Assembly (NCBI GenBank): GCA_034509425.1 | Contig: JAVTVJ010011652.1 | Coordinates: 3,897,501-3,961,500 of the forward strand | Reading direction: 5' to 3' | Source of the DNA: Eopsaltria australis | Taxonomy: Eukaryota; Chordata; Aves; Passeriformes; Petroicidae | DNA: 64,000 nt | Shown: piece by piece, positions 1 to 13,100 of the stretch | How positions within the stretch are numbered: position 1 is the stretch's first letter | How the letters are laid out: every line of letters begins with the position of its first letter | Notes under the pieces: generated by a model | Told to the model about the DNA's origin: nothing | Seen by the model: the letters and a program-made list of their open reading frames with translations, nothing else | The model's database searches: none | Translations under genes and position numbers: made by a program

Positions 1-1289
1 TGTTCCTCACACAGTGGTGTCTGTCTCTCTTTCCAGGCTGTGCTGGTACACGTTCAGGTACTGGAGCAGGCTTTGCCAAGGCAAGGACAGGGAGCACTTT
101 AGCCTTCCTTATGTCACCCGTGTTGTCTCCCCATTCAGCAGCAGACCCAACTTTTCCCAGAAATTCTCTTGAAGCTATCATATCCATTGAATCCCTTCTT
201 ATTGCTCTGGACATACTTTGCTAGTTTTTCCTTCACGTGGGATTTACTCTTCCCAAAGCAGTGCTTTCCTATTCATGCTGCTTATCTCTTTTTTCCCCAC
301 TTACTGAGTGTTCTCTCTTTGCATTTCATTTCTGTTGTTAAGAAGTTCCTTACTTGGGCAACTGGCCTTCTGAAGGAATTCCCAGCCTTTCCCTGGAATT
401 AAATGGTTTCTTCTTCAGCCAGCAAACCTTTCACTTCCATGGCTATTTCACAGCTGATTTCTTTCAGAAAATGAACAAAGATGTGAAATCTTGAACACCT
501 TTTAGGGGCTTGGGGAGATATCTTCTCCATTATTTGCATGTACTTCATTTTGTTCCCTTCAAATTGGTCCCTGATCTTTTTTCTTCTCCCTGTGTCTTTG
601 CTGTTTTCCTAAAATAATGCGTGAACACATCTGGTGAGCATGCATAGCTGTTGAAGAAATTCAATTCAGTTTGATCAGGGTGATTTGTTTAAGATCTGTT
701 TCCAAAGCAAAAGATACCACCCAGCTATTATGCCTGCAAGTCTCATAGCCTGGCCTGAGCACACTTATCAGATAAGCCAAGTGAACAGATGTATGCAGAA
801 ACTGCAACTATGGAATTTTGCCAGTCTCAAAGGAGAGGACAAATGAAGGTGGAAACTTTAATGTATTAGAACAGGTCTATTAATGTTGCTGGTTCCCCTA
901 CTTTTTGTGTTCATCTTGACATTTGCTGATAAAGGACCTTAATTTTGCTTCACAGAGGTACCATTCCAATGACTGTGGGTCACAGAGCCTCTGACCATTC
1001 CTCATGAGCTCTTCCTGCAGTGTGTATTGTTTCATTTGCTATTGCAATGGATTGCTTCATACTACTCCTACCCATTATTTTTCTTCACTTTTTTTCTAAT
1101 TTCCAAAACTTCAAAGTACACAGAATCATCAGGAATACCTGTATTTTATAAACAACTGCCCTTACTAAATTAATTCCTGCCAATTTTTAGTTCATACAAA
1201 ACCTACGGTACTAAAATAAACGTTCACTGTCTTTCATAACTTATTTTTTAAAGCAAGCTACACAGAATTGTCAGTACATTAGATTTCAG

Positions 1290-1360
1290 CATGCCCATAT
1301 GTGGGGAGCAGAGCTCTGAGGCTGGACCAGAGCATTATTCTCTAGATGAAACCTTTGAAG
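1290..1360 (+). other. Exon-like segment, unproven
   Basis: A 71-base stretch is bounded by an AG (1288-1289) and a good splice donor (GTAAGAATA from 1361). An ATG at 1291 opens a frame of 23 codons that runs without a stop into the donor and reads MPICGEQSSEAGPEHYSLDE for its first 20 residues. I do not recognise the peptide. The pyrimidine tract before the acceptor is weak, and such segments arise by chance at this length, so this is a hypothesis rather than a gene call. Confidence 0.12.
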
Positions 1361-1478
1361 GTAAGAATAACAGATTATGAAGTTCCTAGAGAACACATGG
1401 TGTGTAAATTGCATTTTTCTCATAGCTTGATCAAATTTGGACAGTTTTTTTCAGATGACAAAACACGGTGACAAGAGT

Positions 1479-1874
1479 TTATTCTGTTCTGAAATGTAAA
1501 TGACCTCTACAGAGATGGGGGAGAAAATCATTATTCAAAAAAATGAAGAGCAGGAATCTTTGCAACCAAACAGATTTAATGTATTTTCGCTTCACCGTGA
1601 TTTCAAAGGAATAATTTTGGTTGAAATTGCCCAGTCTGTCAGTTGTGGGTGGGCAGGCAAAAAGATGTAATGTATAAACTTTGTGTCCAAATGGTAGCCA
1701 AAATTCTGAATAATTGATCATGGGGAATGGGTTACACAGCAAATTCACTCTCAGTGCTGTCAGCTGTGCTTGTAGGAGGTGTCTCTGTGCACCAAGCCAT
1801 TGGAGGATAATTTCCATGTCATCAGCCAAGATATCAAAGGAGTCAGGGTAGTAACCAACTGCTAAGAGTGCCAA
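1479..1874 (-). other. 131-codon open frame, function unknown
   Basis: A stop-free minus-strand frame of about 131 codons. It has no ATG at its upstream end; the first codon of the stretch is TTG, and the first internal Met is about 20 residues in. Just upstream, in the minus-strand sense, is an acceptor-like TTTTTAGTCAG ending at about 1876, so an internal exon is conceivable. The peptide has a mixed, globular-looking composition with no motif, signal peptide or membrane segment that I can name. A frame of this length is expected about once or twice by chance in 64 kb of this base composition. No good splice donor was seen inside it. Confidence 0.12.
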
Positions 1875-2021
1875 CCTGACTAAAAAGCTAAATTATAGTC
1901 TGGATGCTGGAATAGAACATCAGAGTTAAATTTTCATGGTAGCATCTGCTGTAGTTGTTTGTATTTCACTGCTGAAGGGACTGCAATAAAATTCTTTTTC
2001 CTTCCCACCAGTTGATGTTTG

Positions 2022-2059
2022 AATTAATAATAATTCAAATTATATTCAAATTATTAATT
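2022..2059. repeat. AT-rich palindrome with a tandem 11-mer
   Basis: The arms AATTAATAAT (2022-2031) and ATTATTAATT (2050-2059) are perfect reverse complements. Between and overlapping them, the 11-base unit ATTCAAATTAT occurs twice in exact tandem (2033-2043 and 2044-2054). The whole is A/T-only apart from the C of each unit. This is most likely local replication slippage; the TTAAT cores also resemble homeodomain sites, which is inference only. Confidence 0.7.
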
Positions 2060-5000
2060 ATACTGTCCTCATTTAGATCCCATTCTTGTTCTCAGGATCA
2101 CATTCTCATGCAATAAGAAAGATGAATCAACTGAGACTGACTTGATCAAGATGTGGAACAATGCCTAGCTAAAGCAAATGAATGTAACTTCAAAGGTTTA
2201 AATTAATTGAGCAGGGATTTGAGGATATTTATCTATTGAAAAACGCTGAATTTATTGAAATTTAACCTGCACCAGTAAAGAACTGAGGTCAACACATGTT
2301 CCATTTGAAAATTAATCTGATAAATTTTGCTCTGTAACTCTGGAATTGGGTCCACTTGTGTCACTGACTCCTTTTCCAGCACAGATAACCAGTTGGTAGA
2401 AGCCTGGTGTACAGGAGATTAGAGACCATCTCTGCACATCAGCATACTTGTGGTTCTGGAGAACAGTCTGGTAGGTTTGCATCAGCTTTTCTAGCAGTGG
2501 GACCACACCAGCATTCAAAGTCATTCTCTGACTGACCTGTCAAGATACATTTACTTCACTTCAGCTTTCAGGTGAAAAGCCCCATTTTGTGACAAAGTTA
2601 CAGCTGTTTTTGAGGCACCTGGCCTTCAATTTCACCAGCTCTTTCAATAAGCTGATGTGGAAATAGTACAAAGCTTGATTTTGACACACCAAACAACCAA
2701 AGATTTTCTTATAATCTGAAGTGCCTTTTGACTTGCTTTGCTTTACTAAAATTTCACTTGCAGAAGTAACTTCATCTCCAGTGAAAGGGAAAACAAAGTA
2801 CAAAAATAGGGAAAATTTCATCTAGTTTTTGGGAGATTTTCATTTTGTGAAAATTTGCATGCCTTTTGTGTCCTTTTATGGAAGGTAAAAATATTTCAAA
2901 ATCTGGTAAGTTTTCTTTGGGTAAGGAAATACTTTCTCCCTAAGGTTTTGTTCTGGTCATGTATTGTGTGGTAACCAAAGCAAACAGAATAAATAATAAG
3001 GGAGGGAAGACAGCAGTTTCCAGACTGTTTTGACATGTAATGTGAAAACTCCATCCCTTTTCTTTTGGTTTCAATGGGACCTCGTGACTGTATTGCAATT
3101 GTTAAAGGCATAACAGAAATATCAGCTTTGTCATGGATTCTGAGTGTTCAGGGCCAGTGCAGACTGCTGGGAATTTTCTTGTGAAAACAATTGTTTTCTT
3201 TTCTGTCTTGCTTTGCTTTCATGTATATGGCAAGGCTATTCTTGGTCTTGATAAGAACCACTCTCTTTTCCAATAATCTGAGTCACTGGGACTTTGCAAG
3301 GTCAATGTGATCTACCAAAAGTTCTCCAGTTCCATGGCAGCAATCAGCTCTCTTGCCTGGTCAGAACATGATGCCTCCATCAGCCCAATTTTTTGTCCTC
3401 CTCAAGGGCTGACCCTGACCCTGAAAAAAATAAAAATAAGGGATTAAATCCCAGCTTCCCAAGCGAACTAAGTAAATCAGGTTTGAAGTTTCTGATTCAG
3501 TCTTTTTAGCAGAATCTGTTGTTATTTTGAATTCTGTTCAATCTTCCAGCAGTTTCAAAAAATGTTACATAGATGCAGTGCAAAGCTACTGCTATGGAAC
3601 TCAGTGTACAATATAACACGTCTGAGAGGATTTTGACTTTTCACAGAACACAAAAACCAGAAAAATAGAAAAACGTTTTCGCATGACCTTGGCCTTCTGC
3701 ACAAAAAGCCTAATGTTCGTATCATGTCTTACTTTCCTCGTACTTCTCTGGAGGCCTCTGTTGAGCTTTTCTAAAGACTATTACAGATGCAAGATGGGAG
3801 TGTTTAGCAGTTCTCTGTAGATTTAGGTTGCTCTTTCATTTTTACATAAGTTTTTTCCCCTGTGTGAATTGAGACACGTTCTGGGGCATTGTGGGACATT
3901 TTAGCCATCCGAAACTTCTTTAACATCACAAAACCAAATGTTTATCTCCCACTTGAGCACTGTTTGTTTTGACATCCTACTTAAGGGCTTCCGTGCAAAG
4001 GGCAAGAAGAGAGAAAAGACTAAAGAAAACAAATTTAATGAGACTGAATACATAGTAAAGTACTCGAGCCATCACTGGGCTCCTCAGATCTGTGATGGAT
4101 TTAAGATAATCTAAGTGGGCAGCTGTAGTCTCACCCTGTTCACGCTTTTAAACCTCCTGGACACAGTGACAGCAAAATCTTGGTTTGGACTGCAGGGAAG
4201 CCTTCCATACTACTTCATAAATCTGACATGAGAAACAGAAGGTTTCTCTAGTCAGTTCAGAGATCTGAAAAATGACTGCAGAGAACTGGTTGCTTAATTT
4301 AAATTAAATTTTTTATTTCTTATTTAGTATGTGGAATAAGTCCATGTCATGTTCTTTATATCTAATGTAACATCAACAGTAGTAAAAAAACTTCAGTTGC
4401 ATTATTTCCAAACATGGTTTTCATAAATTAGCCTCCTAAACTTATAATTGGAAATGTAATCAAGAGACTTGGTTTCTGGTACAGCAAGGCAGCCATAAAT
4501 GCCATGAGAGTTCATGATGCTCCTGAAGACCATTCCAGCATTTACAAAGGTCATTTGTGTTTATGTCCCCCTGACATCTCCACCTGCTGTTATGATGGGT
4601 GAAATGTGCATTTCTGAGCTTTGTGCTGTAGTGCTCCCAGTGCCTGGGATGAGACACTCCAGCCATAGACTAGCACCCCACAGACATCCTCTAATGAGTC
4701 AGAAAGGGTGGCAGAGGATGCTGAGAACAGAACTGCTATGGGTGCTGAGGCTGTGTTTAATCTCTGCCTGATTCAGGCACCATTCAGCATCTGTTCTCCT
4801 CGTGCCACTGGAGACTGCAGCATAAAATACTGTTGTGGTATGTAAAGGAATGAAACCTTTTGTGAAACTGAGTAAGATGAACTCTAACCCCAAGTTTTGG
4901 GACACTTCATTGATCTTTCAACATGGAATTAACAGGGAATGTATTTTTTCACGTAGGCTTCTCTCTAGAGACTATGGTTGTGGAAGTTAAATTAATGGAG

Positions 5001-6621
5001 GACAGGATATAAATCTGGTGATGAATTCTTTTTGGATGCTAAGTCAATAACTCTGGTTGTGCAGATTAAATTCTTTGCATCACTTAAGGCTTTATTTTAT
5101 AGCATAAAGAGAACATAAATGAAGAAATGAAAATTAAAAAGTGAAGCTTCTTGTAAAAGTTGCAAAAGGAAATGTGTGTGTTTTCAAAGTTGGATGTGAA
5201 GTACAGGCAATTTATGTTGGGCAAGACAAAAGAACAATTGCCAATTATTTATAAATTTAGCTTAAATTTAAAGATGGAAAGATGGATATAATGAAGTTGT
5301 AAATCTGTTGATACCGTTTTACCATGTGGCATAGATTCTGCTGTTACTCCAGTGTTGCACCCTGAACTAAACAGAGACATCAGAAAGAAATGTGAGCAGA
5401 GTAGAGGATGGAGAAAACACCTGAGATTTTTGAATTTTACGCTGAAACCAATATTACAAATGGGTGGAAATAACAACCTTCCCTGCCCTTTCTGTCTTTC
5501 CTGCAGGCCTTTGAGACCACAGCCTCCACCAAAGCTTTCAGTCAACCTTTGGTCAAGGTTTTACTGAAGGCTGGAGAAATAAATTGTGCCATAAAAAATA
5601 TTAATGTTTTCCACCTGGAGGATTACTTATCTTCCCACTGCTGCCCACCTCTGAATACGTGCTCTTTCTGTTCTTGACTCTGTTTGCTTTCTTCCTTTGC
5701 ATTTTACTAAAGAAAAGGATCTACCTTGAGGAAAAGAAGAGTGTCTGTGGCTGTGCTGCTTTCAGCGTGTGACCAGGAAGGCAGGTCTGTCTGAAATAAC
5801 CTGTCAATGATGGGTGTTCACCCTGCTCTAGGCAGCTCACAGGGATGTTTACTGACCCTTGTTTCTCTTACAGAGGCACTTCATGCCATGGTCTGCACAA
5901 TCAGAAGCAGCACATTTATCTTTGTTGTTCTTTCTTCCTCACTCTCTGGGTATTTATCTTATTTTGTCTCCAAGAAAACTTAATCATATTTATAAGAGAA
6001 ATCAACAGAAGAAGCTTTTGTTAGCTCATTTTAGGTAACAATGGCTTGCAAGAGGGCAATTAAGGCCACCTCCATTACCAACAGAAAGGCATTCAAAGAG
6101 GCAGCATCACAAAACATTTCTCTGTACCCAAAGAGAAAGGGAAAAAGAGCTAGTGTTAAATTTAAAACTTTCCTTATTCTTTTAAATTTTAAATGTTTTA
6201 ACTGTCTGGGGTTTTGTTAGTTTGCCAGGGATGCTTCTTCTGTTACTTTAAATAGAAGGCTAGTAAAAGAAGCATTTGCCACAGACCTAAGCTAACCAAC
6301 GTTTCAACTCAGTGTTCAACCTTGTTTAAAAGAAGAAATATTTTATTCACTCTTGATCCTCTGCGTTTTTTTGGTCCTACTGAAAGTAGTGCATTAATTG
6401 ACTCTGCTGGATTACAGTGGGAATTTAGGGGTTTAACCTTGATTAAACTGGTTTTGTAGTTTCAGCTAGATGCCTGTGGTTTGGAACATTCTCTAACTGT
6501 AAAGCAGAATGTTATCTTCAGAAGAGTAAATTTGCTCTTTTAACTTTCAGCATTATGTTAAAATAGTACCTCTCAAACAGACCTGAAGAAGGAATCTGGA
6601 TGTCCTCAGCAGCCTGAAGGT

Positions 6622-7195
6622 TGTGGTTTAACCCAGCTGATAACTAAGCACCACAAAACTGCTCACTCCACCTCCTTCAGCCTTTGCAGGTTGGAGAGGG
6701 AATCAGAAAGGTAAAAGTAAGAAAGCTCCAGGGCTGAGATAAAAACAGTTTAATAATTGAATAATAATAAGAATAACAATAATTGTAATTAAGAGGAAAA
6801 TAACAGGAAGAGGGAGAAATAAAACTCAAGAAAACCAAGTGATGCAAATGCAAAACCGTTGCTCATTACCAGCCAGCTGATGCCCAATCAGTTCCTGAGC
6901 ATCCTCCCCCAACCAGCTTCCCCCTGGTTTACATGCTGAGCATGGTGCCACATGGTCTGGAATATCCTTTAGGCCAGCTGGGGTCAGCTGTCCTGTGTGT
7001 CCCCTGCCAGGTCCCTCTGCCCTCCCAGCCTCCTCCCTGGCAGGGTACGAGAAGCTGAAAAGTTCTGTAAGTGCTGCTCAGCAACAGCCAAAACATCCCT
7101 GTGTTATCAACATCATTCTCAAAGCCAACCCAAAACACAGCACTGGACCAGTTACCAGGAAGAAAATTAACTCTATCCCAGCTGGATCCAGGACA
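6622..7195 (-). mobile_element. Solo LTR, avian ERV-L type
   Basis: A block of about 574 bp matches, from memory of the family, the common avian endogenous-retrovirus LTR. Read on the minus strand it starts TGTCCTGGATCCAG, passes through GGGATAGAGTTAATTTTC and GTTGATAACACAGGGATG, and ends in GGTTAAACCACAA, so the outer bases are TG and CA. The polyadenylation signal ATTAAA lies at 6754-6749. The expected TATA position (about 6935) reads CATGTAAACC, so the promoter looks decayed. An A/T-rich expansion with AATAAT and AACAAT units lies at 6752-6795. No internal retroviral region flanks it, so it is a solo LTR. I could not find a clean target-site duplication, which together with the mutations suggests an old insertion. 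Open frames across it on both strands are incidental. The subfamily name is not assigned. Confidence 0.85.
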
Positions 7196-10100
7196 CTGGG
7201 TAACTGCTTTTTGCCTAAAATTATCCTCAAGTCAAGAATATTTCAAGAGCAAAGGAGTCATACTGCAGAGCTATACGGTAATATTAACCGAAAGCCCTCC
7301 TTGTCACCAGTCTGGTAAAACATCAGCAGAGTCTAAAAGATGTTTTGCTAAAGGACATCATCTGGGCCCTGAAATTTGAATAAATTGGCCTAGATTTTTA
7401 AAATCTTGCCAATACTTCCAGTGACTAAAAATCTATTTCTGACATTGTTGCCATCCATGGGAAATTGTCAATGAGCTTTGCCTTGAGGTGCTGCAAATAA
7501 AAATTATTAACCTTTAGCTAACATACAAATCACAGGTTTAAGAATTATTATAACTTCTGAGACTTGAAGATGAAAGACATGAAATTAAAAAGCTTTGTGC
7601 TGGCTTTTTACCATTAACACTGCAGCTTTGACATGCTCTTTACAGTCCCTGAATGCTTTCCTTTCCTGTCTCCTTCCTTTGTATTTTGACTTGCTCTCTC
7701 ATTAAAAATAACCACCTGTAATGATTTCAACTCTATTTCTTCTTTCATCGAACATGTCAGGTTGTGACAGATGTGTGTGTTTCTAACCTGAGCCTTGAGG
7801 ATGTGGAAATTTCATGCAAATGCCTTTAATTACATGCAGCACATTTGAATACCAAACTCCTTGGCAAAGCAATGCTCTCCCAGCCCATTTTTACCACAGA
7901 GACCTTCAGAGTGGGAGAAATCAAACCTTTTATCTGTACCCAGCAGTGCTGCAGACACTAAATGACCACTGAATTTAGAGGTAGCTCTCTCTGTTCTGAA
8001 GACAGTGTATTATAATTCTATCCTGGCTGCACGTGTCCCCCTGTTCCTACTGTAGGAAACACCCAGGTTTTATGCATGTGTCAGCTTCACAGTGGCTCTG
8101 ATGGTAATGGTGACACTCCTTCATGTCAGCAGGCAAAAACTGTTTTTTTGGTCAGGCTGTTCTTGTCTGTGGAAAGGCCATCCAGCACACAGGGAGTTAG
8201 GGGTTTCATGGCTACCAAATTCTCATGCCTGACTGTATTTTTCACTAAGCTCAACCTTAGTGCTACCTGTCAAGTGTTAACTTCTTCCATAAAAACAGAG
8301 TCTTTTTTTCTTATTGTGACTTTTGTTCTGGGTCCTTCCCAAGATTAGGAATAAAAATAAGAAAAATATCGTATGAGCAAATCCTTTCTATGGTGGTGTT
8401 GTCTTCATCTACCAGATGGATCTTGTTTTTCCAAAGCACAGCCCTAAAATCAGACAAGCATGATGCAAAGAGCCAAGAAATGTAGAATCAAACTACCTTT
8501 GTATGCTTTTCTTGAAAAGAATTGTTTAAATTTTCACCAATATTTTTTCTTTGAAAACTCAGAACAAGATTTTGGAATTTAGGAGATTTTGGGGTTTTTT
8601 TCTGGTATTTTCTAATTTTCTATAATGAATATCTGTAAGGCACTTCCATATTTAAATTATTTAGATATGATCTGTCATTGTTAAATGCCTTTTGACACAT
8701 GTAGGTTACCATGTCTTCTTGGGTCAGAAGTGTGCTTTTGAAGCAAATTCCACTTATCATACTTTGGTTCCTATGGCAGAGGAGTTTTGGAATAGGCAAA
8801 TTGTTTGGGAACCTTTCTGATGTAAATCTGACATTAAAAAAATGGCATAAATTACATAAAAACCAAAATAAGCACAGTGATATTCCATCCTCAGTACCTT
8901 TTACTTCACAGATCCATCGCCAGTGGAGTGAATATAGGCACAGACATTACTCAGATCAATTAGATTTAATAGTTTATATCCAAATTGCACAATCACCAGT
9001 GTGGAGTTTTCTCCAGGCTAAGCTCATCTTTCAAGTTCACCAAACCTGTCCAGCAGTTTCAGAGCATGCATTCCCATGAGACTTCCCATGTCTGGGTTCC
9101 CAGACAGAAATTCCTTCAGAATTGGTGTGCCTCATTTTGGGTTCTGATTCTGGTTGGAGCCTGGAAATTCATAAGGAATACAAAGTGAGGAAGAAAGCTC
9201 CATCAGGATGAAACCATGAATGGAAGTTAAAGCCATTCACACACAGGCTAGGACTATCCTTGCACATTCCTTTACAGAAGGAGAATTAGGCATAGATCTG
9301 GAATCTGGAATCTTTGCTGCATTCTTTGTTAATTAGAGCACCATGCTGTAAGCTGTACAGGCTTTTTTGCTCTTAACAAGCACTGACCATCTCATCTTTG
9401 ACTCTGTATCTCTGCAGTGTGCTCTATCCCACAGCTTAGAATAAGCATAGGCAGTTTCTGCTGGATTTGTTTAAGCTCTTTGCAAATTCTGTGTGGTTTT
9501 AATGAACAGAAAACGCAGTAGAACCAGCGCAGGATTTACACATGAAGAATATCACAAAAGGACTGAGAAGTGTTTACATTTGTAGCATCTTGGCTTGTTT
9601 TCTCTTGCTTTACTATTTCTGTTTCTCCTTTCATTTGCTTATGTTCTCATTTAGTTCAGTCCCAGAGGTGCCTTCACGTGTTCAGAGTCTCAGCACAGAC
9701 AGATGCTCCCAATCCCTGATTGCATCAAGCAGATTAAAAAATTTTGCAGCCAGATCTGACATATTAACCTGCTGTGGTGCAATTCCTCTGTAACACCATG
9801 AGAAATACTCACTGCCACCTCTGCAGCAGCTGCTCTGACCTTTGTCTGGAGCAGCTCATCCTGCTGTATCAACTAAATTGGGTATCCTGGGACACAAGTC
9901 ACCCAGGCCCAGTGTCTGATATGTGGCTGAGTGTTTGCCTCTTACGTATCTTATTAGTGGTTCTGGGCACAGAGGAAGCATTTTCTGAAGATGTATCATT
10001 AGTTCATTTCCCATTAATGGTCTGCCTTATGTGTAAATGTCTCTGGACAGTCCCATGTGTTTAATCTGCTTCCTTTATCATTCAAAGATGTTATCTCTGG

Positions 10101-13100
10101 CCCGGGCTTGACTTTGCTGTGGTTACACTTCAGGCATAACAGTTTTTCCCATGACCCTTGTTTTGGAATTAAGGCATTGGAAAGACCTCAGCATTTCTAA
10201 AATATTGTTACCAAATCAAGTCAGAAGAGCAGCCAGAACTACAGATGGGAGGTTGCAGAATAATAGTCCATGTTAGTCAAGCAAACAGGAAACCCTGAAA
10301 TACACGCACAATATTATCAAAATCAGATTAGGTGTGATGACTTTCCATGTATGGAACTCATGTTATCTTTAGATTAAGTAGATTTGCATAGGTGTCATAA
10401 ACTAAAATATTAGCATGATTACAAGTGTATTTAATTTCTCAAAAGCCAAGAAATTCCTTGTAATGGCATCTCTGCCTACGGAGAGCTTTAGATCTCTGCT
10501 GTAGATAGATAAGGAAGATATTTTGTCACAGCTACTATTGTGATAACAAATAATGTCTGGAGCAAAATTATGGGTGCCGCCCATGCCAAGACTTGTCAGC
10601 AAGGAAGCCACTGGTCTTGTTTTGCCTTATCTATTTTTATGTTAAAAGTATTTATGCTAGTTTTATGCTGATTTTATTCAAGTCCATTGATCTGTAAGTG
10701 CTGCCATAGGTCTGACTTCTTTCATGATGCAAATACCTTAGCAAGTATTTAAATTATATTTGAAAAGCCAGAATCTTTTAAGACAGAGGGAGGATCAAGA
10801 AGACCCCATCAATTCTCTGATAAATTGGATGCTCTCATTTTAGAGAAAAAACAAAAATACAAGATTTCTGTCACTGACACCACCAGCTTTTCAAGGCTGT
10901 CTTTCCAAATAAAGGACCTAATCAATGGACCCCCCCCATCTGTGCAAAAAAATCAGGACAACCTCCCTGTTGCCAAAAAATGTAGGTGGTTTATATGGTT
11001 CAAAAATCTAGATAAGCAAACAAAATGATCACTTAAAAAAAAAAGTTAAAGTCAACAAGATCAGCAAGATTAATTTACCTTTTTATTGTGTACTAGCAGG
11101 ATGGTGGAAGGAATAGAGCCAGCTCTAGTCTTTCAGTAGTACATTTATCATTTCCAGATGTCAGGTGCTAATTCCCTAAAATGTGTCAACTTCATCACTT
11201 GAAGCTGTCTGGAATTTGCTGATCATCTTCCTCTGCAGCTGAGGACCTGGAGGATTTAGTGCCTTCTCTTTGCTTTTCTGCCTGTCACCTGCTGTACCAA
11301 ATAAATTGTGATATTTTATGGTGTTAGGGCTCTCCCCCACAAAACTGCCTGTTGAGCTGCAGGAAGAGCTTGCTAGGATGCATATCTTGGTATTTCTTCC
11401 TTTATGACAGCATTTGGCAAGTTGTCCAAGTTGGAATTTGTCCCTGGACACTAAGAATGCCCCCTGGATGTTTGGGGAAATGTTGAAAGTGTTGTGCCTT
11501 CTTTCATGTCTCCATCTCCATGACCCCTCTCCCCTGGTGCCCACAGAGCTCCCCAGTGGAGCCATTCCCCTGGTGCTGTGCATCTTCCTGGCTTTGTTTG
11601 CAAAATTATCTAGTTTTCGCATGTTCAAATACAAATTCAAATGTTTATCTCATCATTCTTAGACTGATTCAGTCCCTCCAGGGCTGATAGTGAAGCAGCA
11701 GTGCCTGGCTGTGTCAGGCCATGATAGATGTTTGTGCAAGGACAGGCTCACAGCTCCATGGAGCCTGGGTGCCTTTCCATTTCCCAAGGCAAGTTCTAAG
11801 GCTTCTCCCAGAGCTGGGTCACATTTGTCTTCAAGGCTGAACTGATGCAAACAGGAGTCTTTTGAGGAGAGAGGAAGGGGCATCCCAGAAGAGCAAAAAA
11901 ATCCCCACTTTAAAATGAAGACAAGCAAAAAACTTTCTGCAAGAACATTTGAAAAAAATAAACACTTCTTCCTACCTGAACTCCTGATCTCAACAGGCAG
12001 CAGTGCTACAGAAGCATCTTTTTGTCACTGTTTAAAGAAAATAATTCAGCAGGAAAATTTTGGGAAAGTGAGACACTGTCTGAAATAGAACATTTTCTGT
12101 AGATTATATTAATGGAAAAAATCAGAACTCCAGCGTTTTCAAGAGTAAAGTTGCATTATGTTTGTCAGGAAAGCTACAGTAGTCTCTTTTTCTGTCTCTC
12201 TCCATTTTTTGAAGGCACATGAAAATGTCTTTCTAGACCAGATTATTTTCACTCTTTTTGTTTCTTTTCAGACAAAAAATGTTCCCTCTGATGTTTTCAT
12301 GTTTCTTCAGAGAACAACACTAATTGGCTTCCATTGCAAGAAAATAACTGTCGAGAAGAAAAAAATAGCGTCTGTTGTTCCTTTACATCAATTTTATGTT
12401 TCTTAGTTGCGTCAGCACAGAGGATCACTGATTCTGTTTTTTGAGAAAGGATATGGTTCCTTGCCTAATTTTTATTTATTCATTATTATCCAAGGTAGAT
12501 AAGAAATAAATAGAGATAGGTGAAAAGACTTTAGTTGGGGACTGTATTACATTTTATTTCCTTTGCTCTGAAATAAATGGGTTTTATAATCTTTTTTTGT
12601 CTCCTTCTGGCTTAGTTCATTTCACTAGTCACAAGAAAATGTGTGTGACACAAAAAATGAACAGGAAGCAGACCGAATGGCCCCCACATGTAGACAATAG
12701 GAACATGGAAATTCATGTATGTAGCACGATTTTTTTTTGATAAACATTTGCTTTGAACACTTCAGTGCTGCTTTGCAGAGCAAATGTCACCTAAAAACAG
12801 TAGTTGAGCAGGATGATAACCTTCCATTTTAGTTGTGAAACCTCAATTTACTCTTAGAGGAATTTACCTTCCCATTTGTGACAGGGGCTTGATCTACCCT
12901 CCAAAGGGCAGTGTTGAAATGCTACTGCAGACCCAGAGAGCCCCTGAGCTGTGTCAGCTCAGCCCAGATCCTGCCTAGACTGAAAAGCTTCAAATAGATA
13001 CCAGAGGATACAATCTTGGCTTTCCCAAGAACTAGAACCTTTCTGTAACCAGTTTACTCTTTGGAAATAAGATAATAATAATTTTTCTATATACCTCTTG

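Larger units (their letters stand above)
1..6621. other. Unique-looking non-coding DNA
   Basis: AT-rich sequence without a recognisable transposon or RNA gene. Open frames are short, the longest being about 131 codons (1479-1874, minus), and none resembles a family I know. Three details are listed separately: an exon-like segment at 1290-1360, a minus-strand frame at 1479-1874 and an AT-rich palindrome at 2022-2059. The rest shows nothing beyond short A/T runs and ordinary vertebrate intergenic or intronic texture. Very old, diverged repeats could be missed by eye. Confidence 0.75.

Noticed and set aside
6929..7379. Frames of 69-107 codons
   Set aside because: They fall wholly or mostly in the LTR at 6622-7195 and are repeat-derived.
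11176..11640. 154-codon minus-strand frame
   Set aside because: No recognisable domain, overlaps an 82-codon plus-strand frame, in a slightly GC-richer patch; no splice context found.
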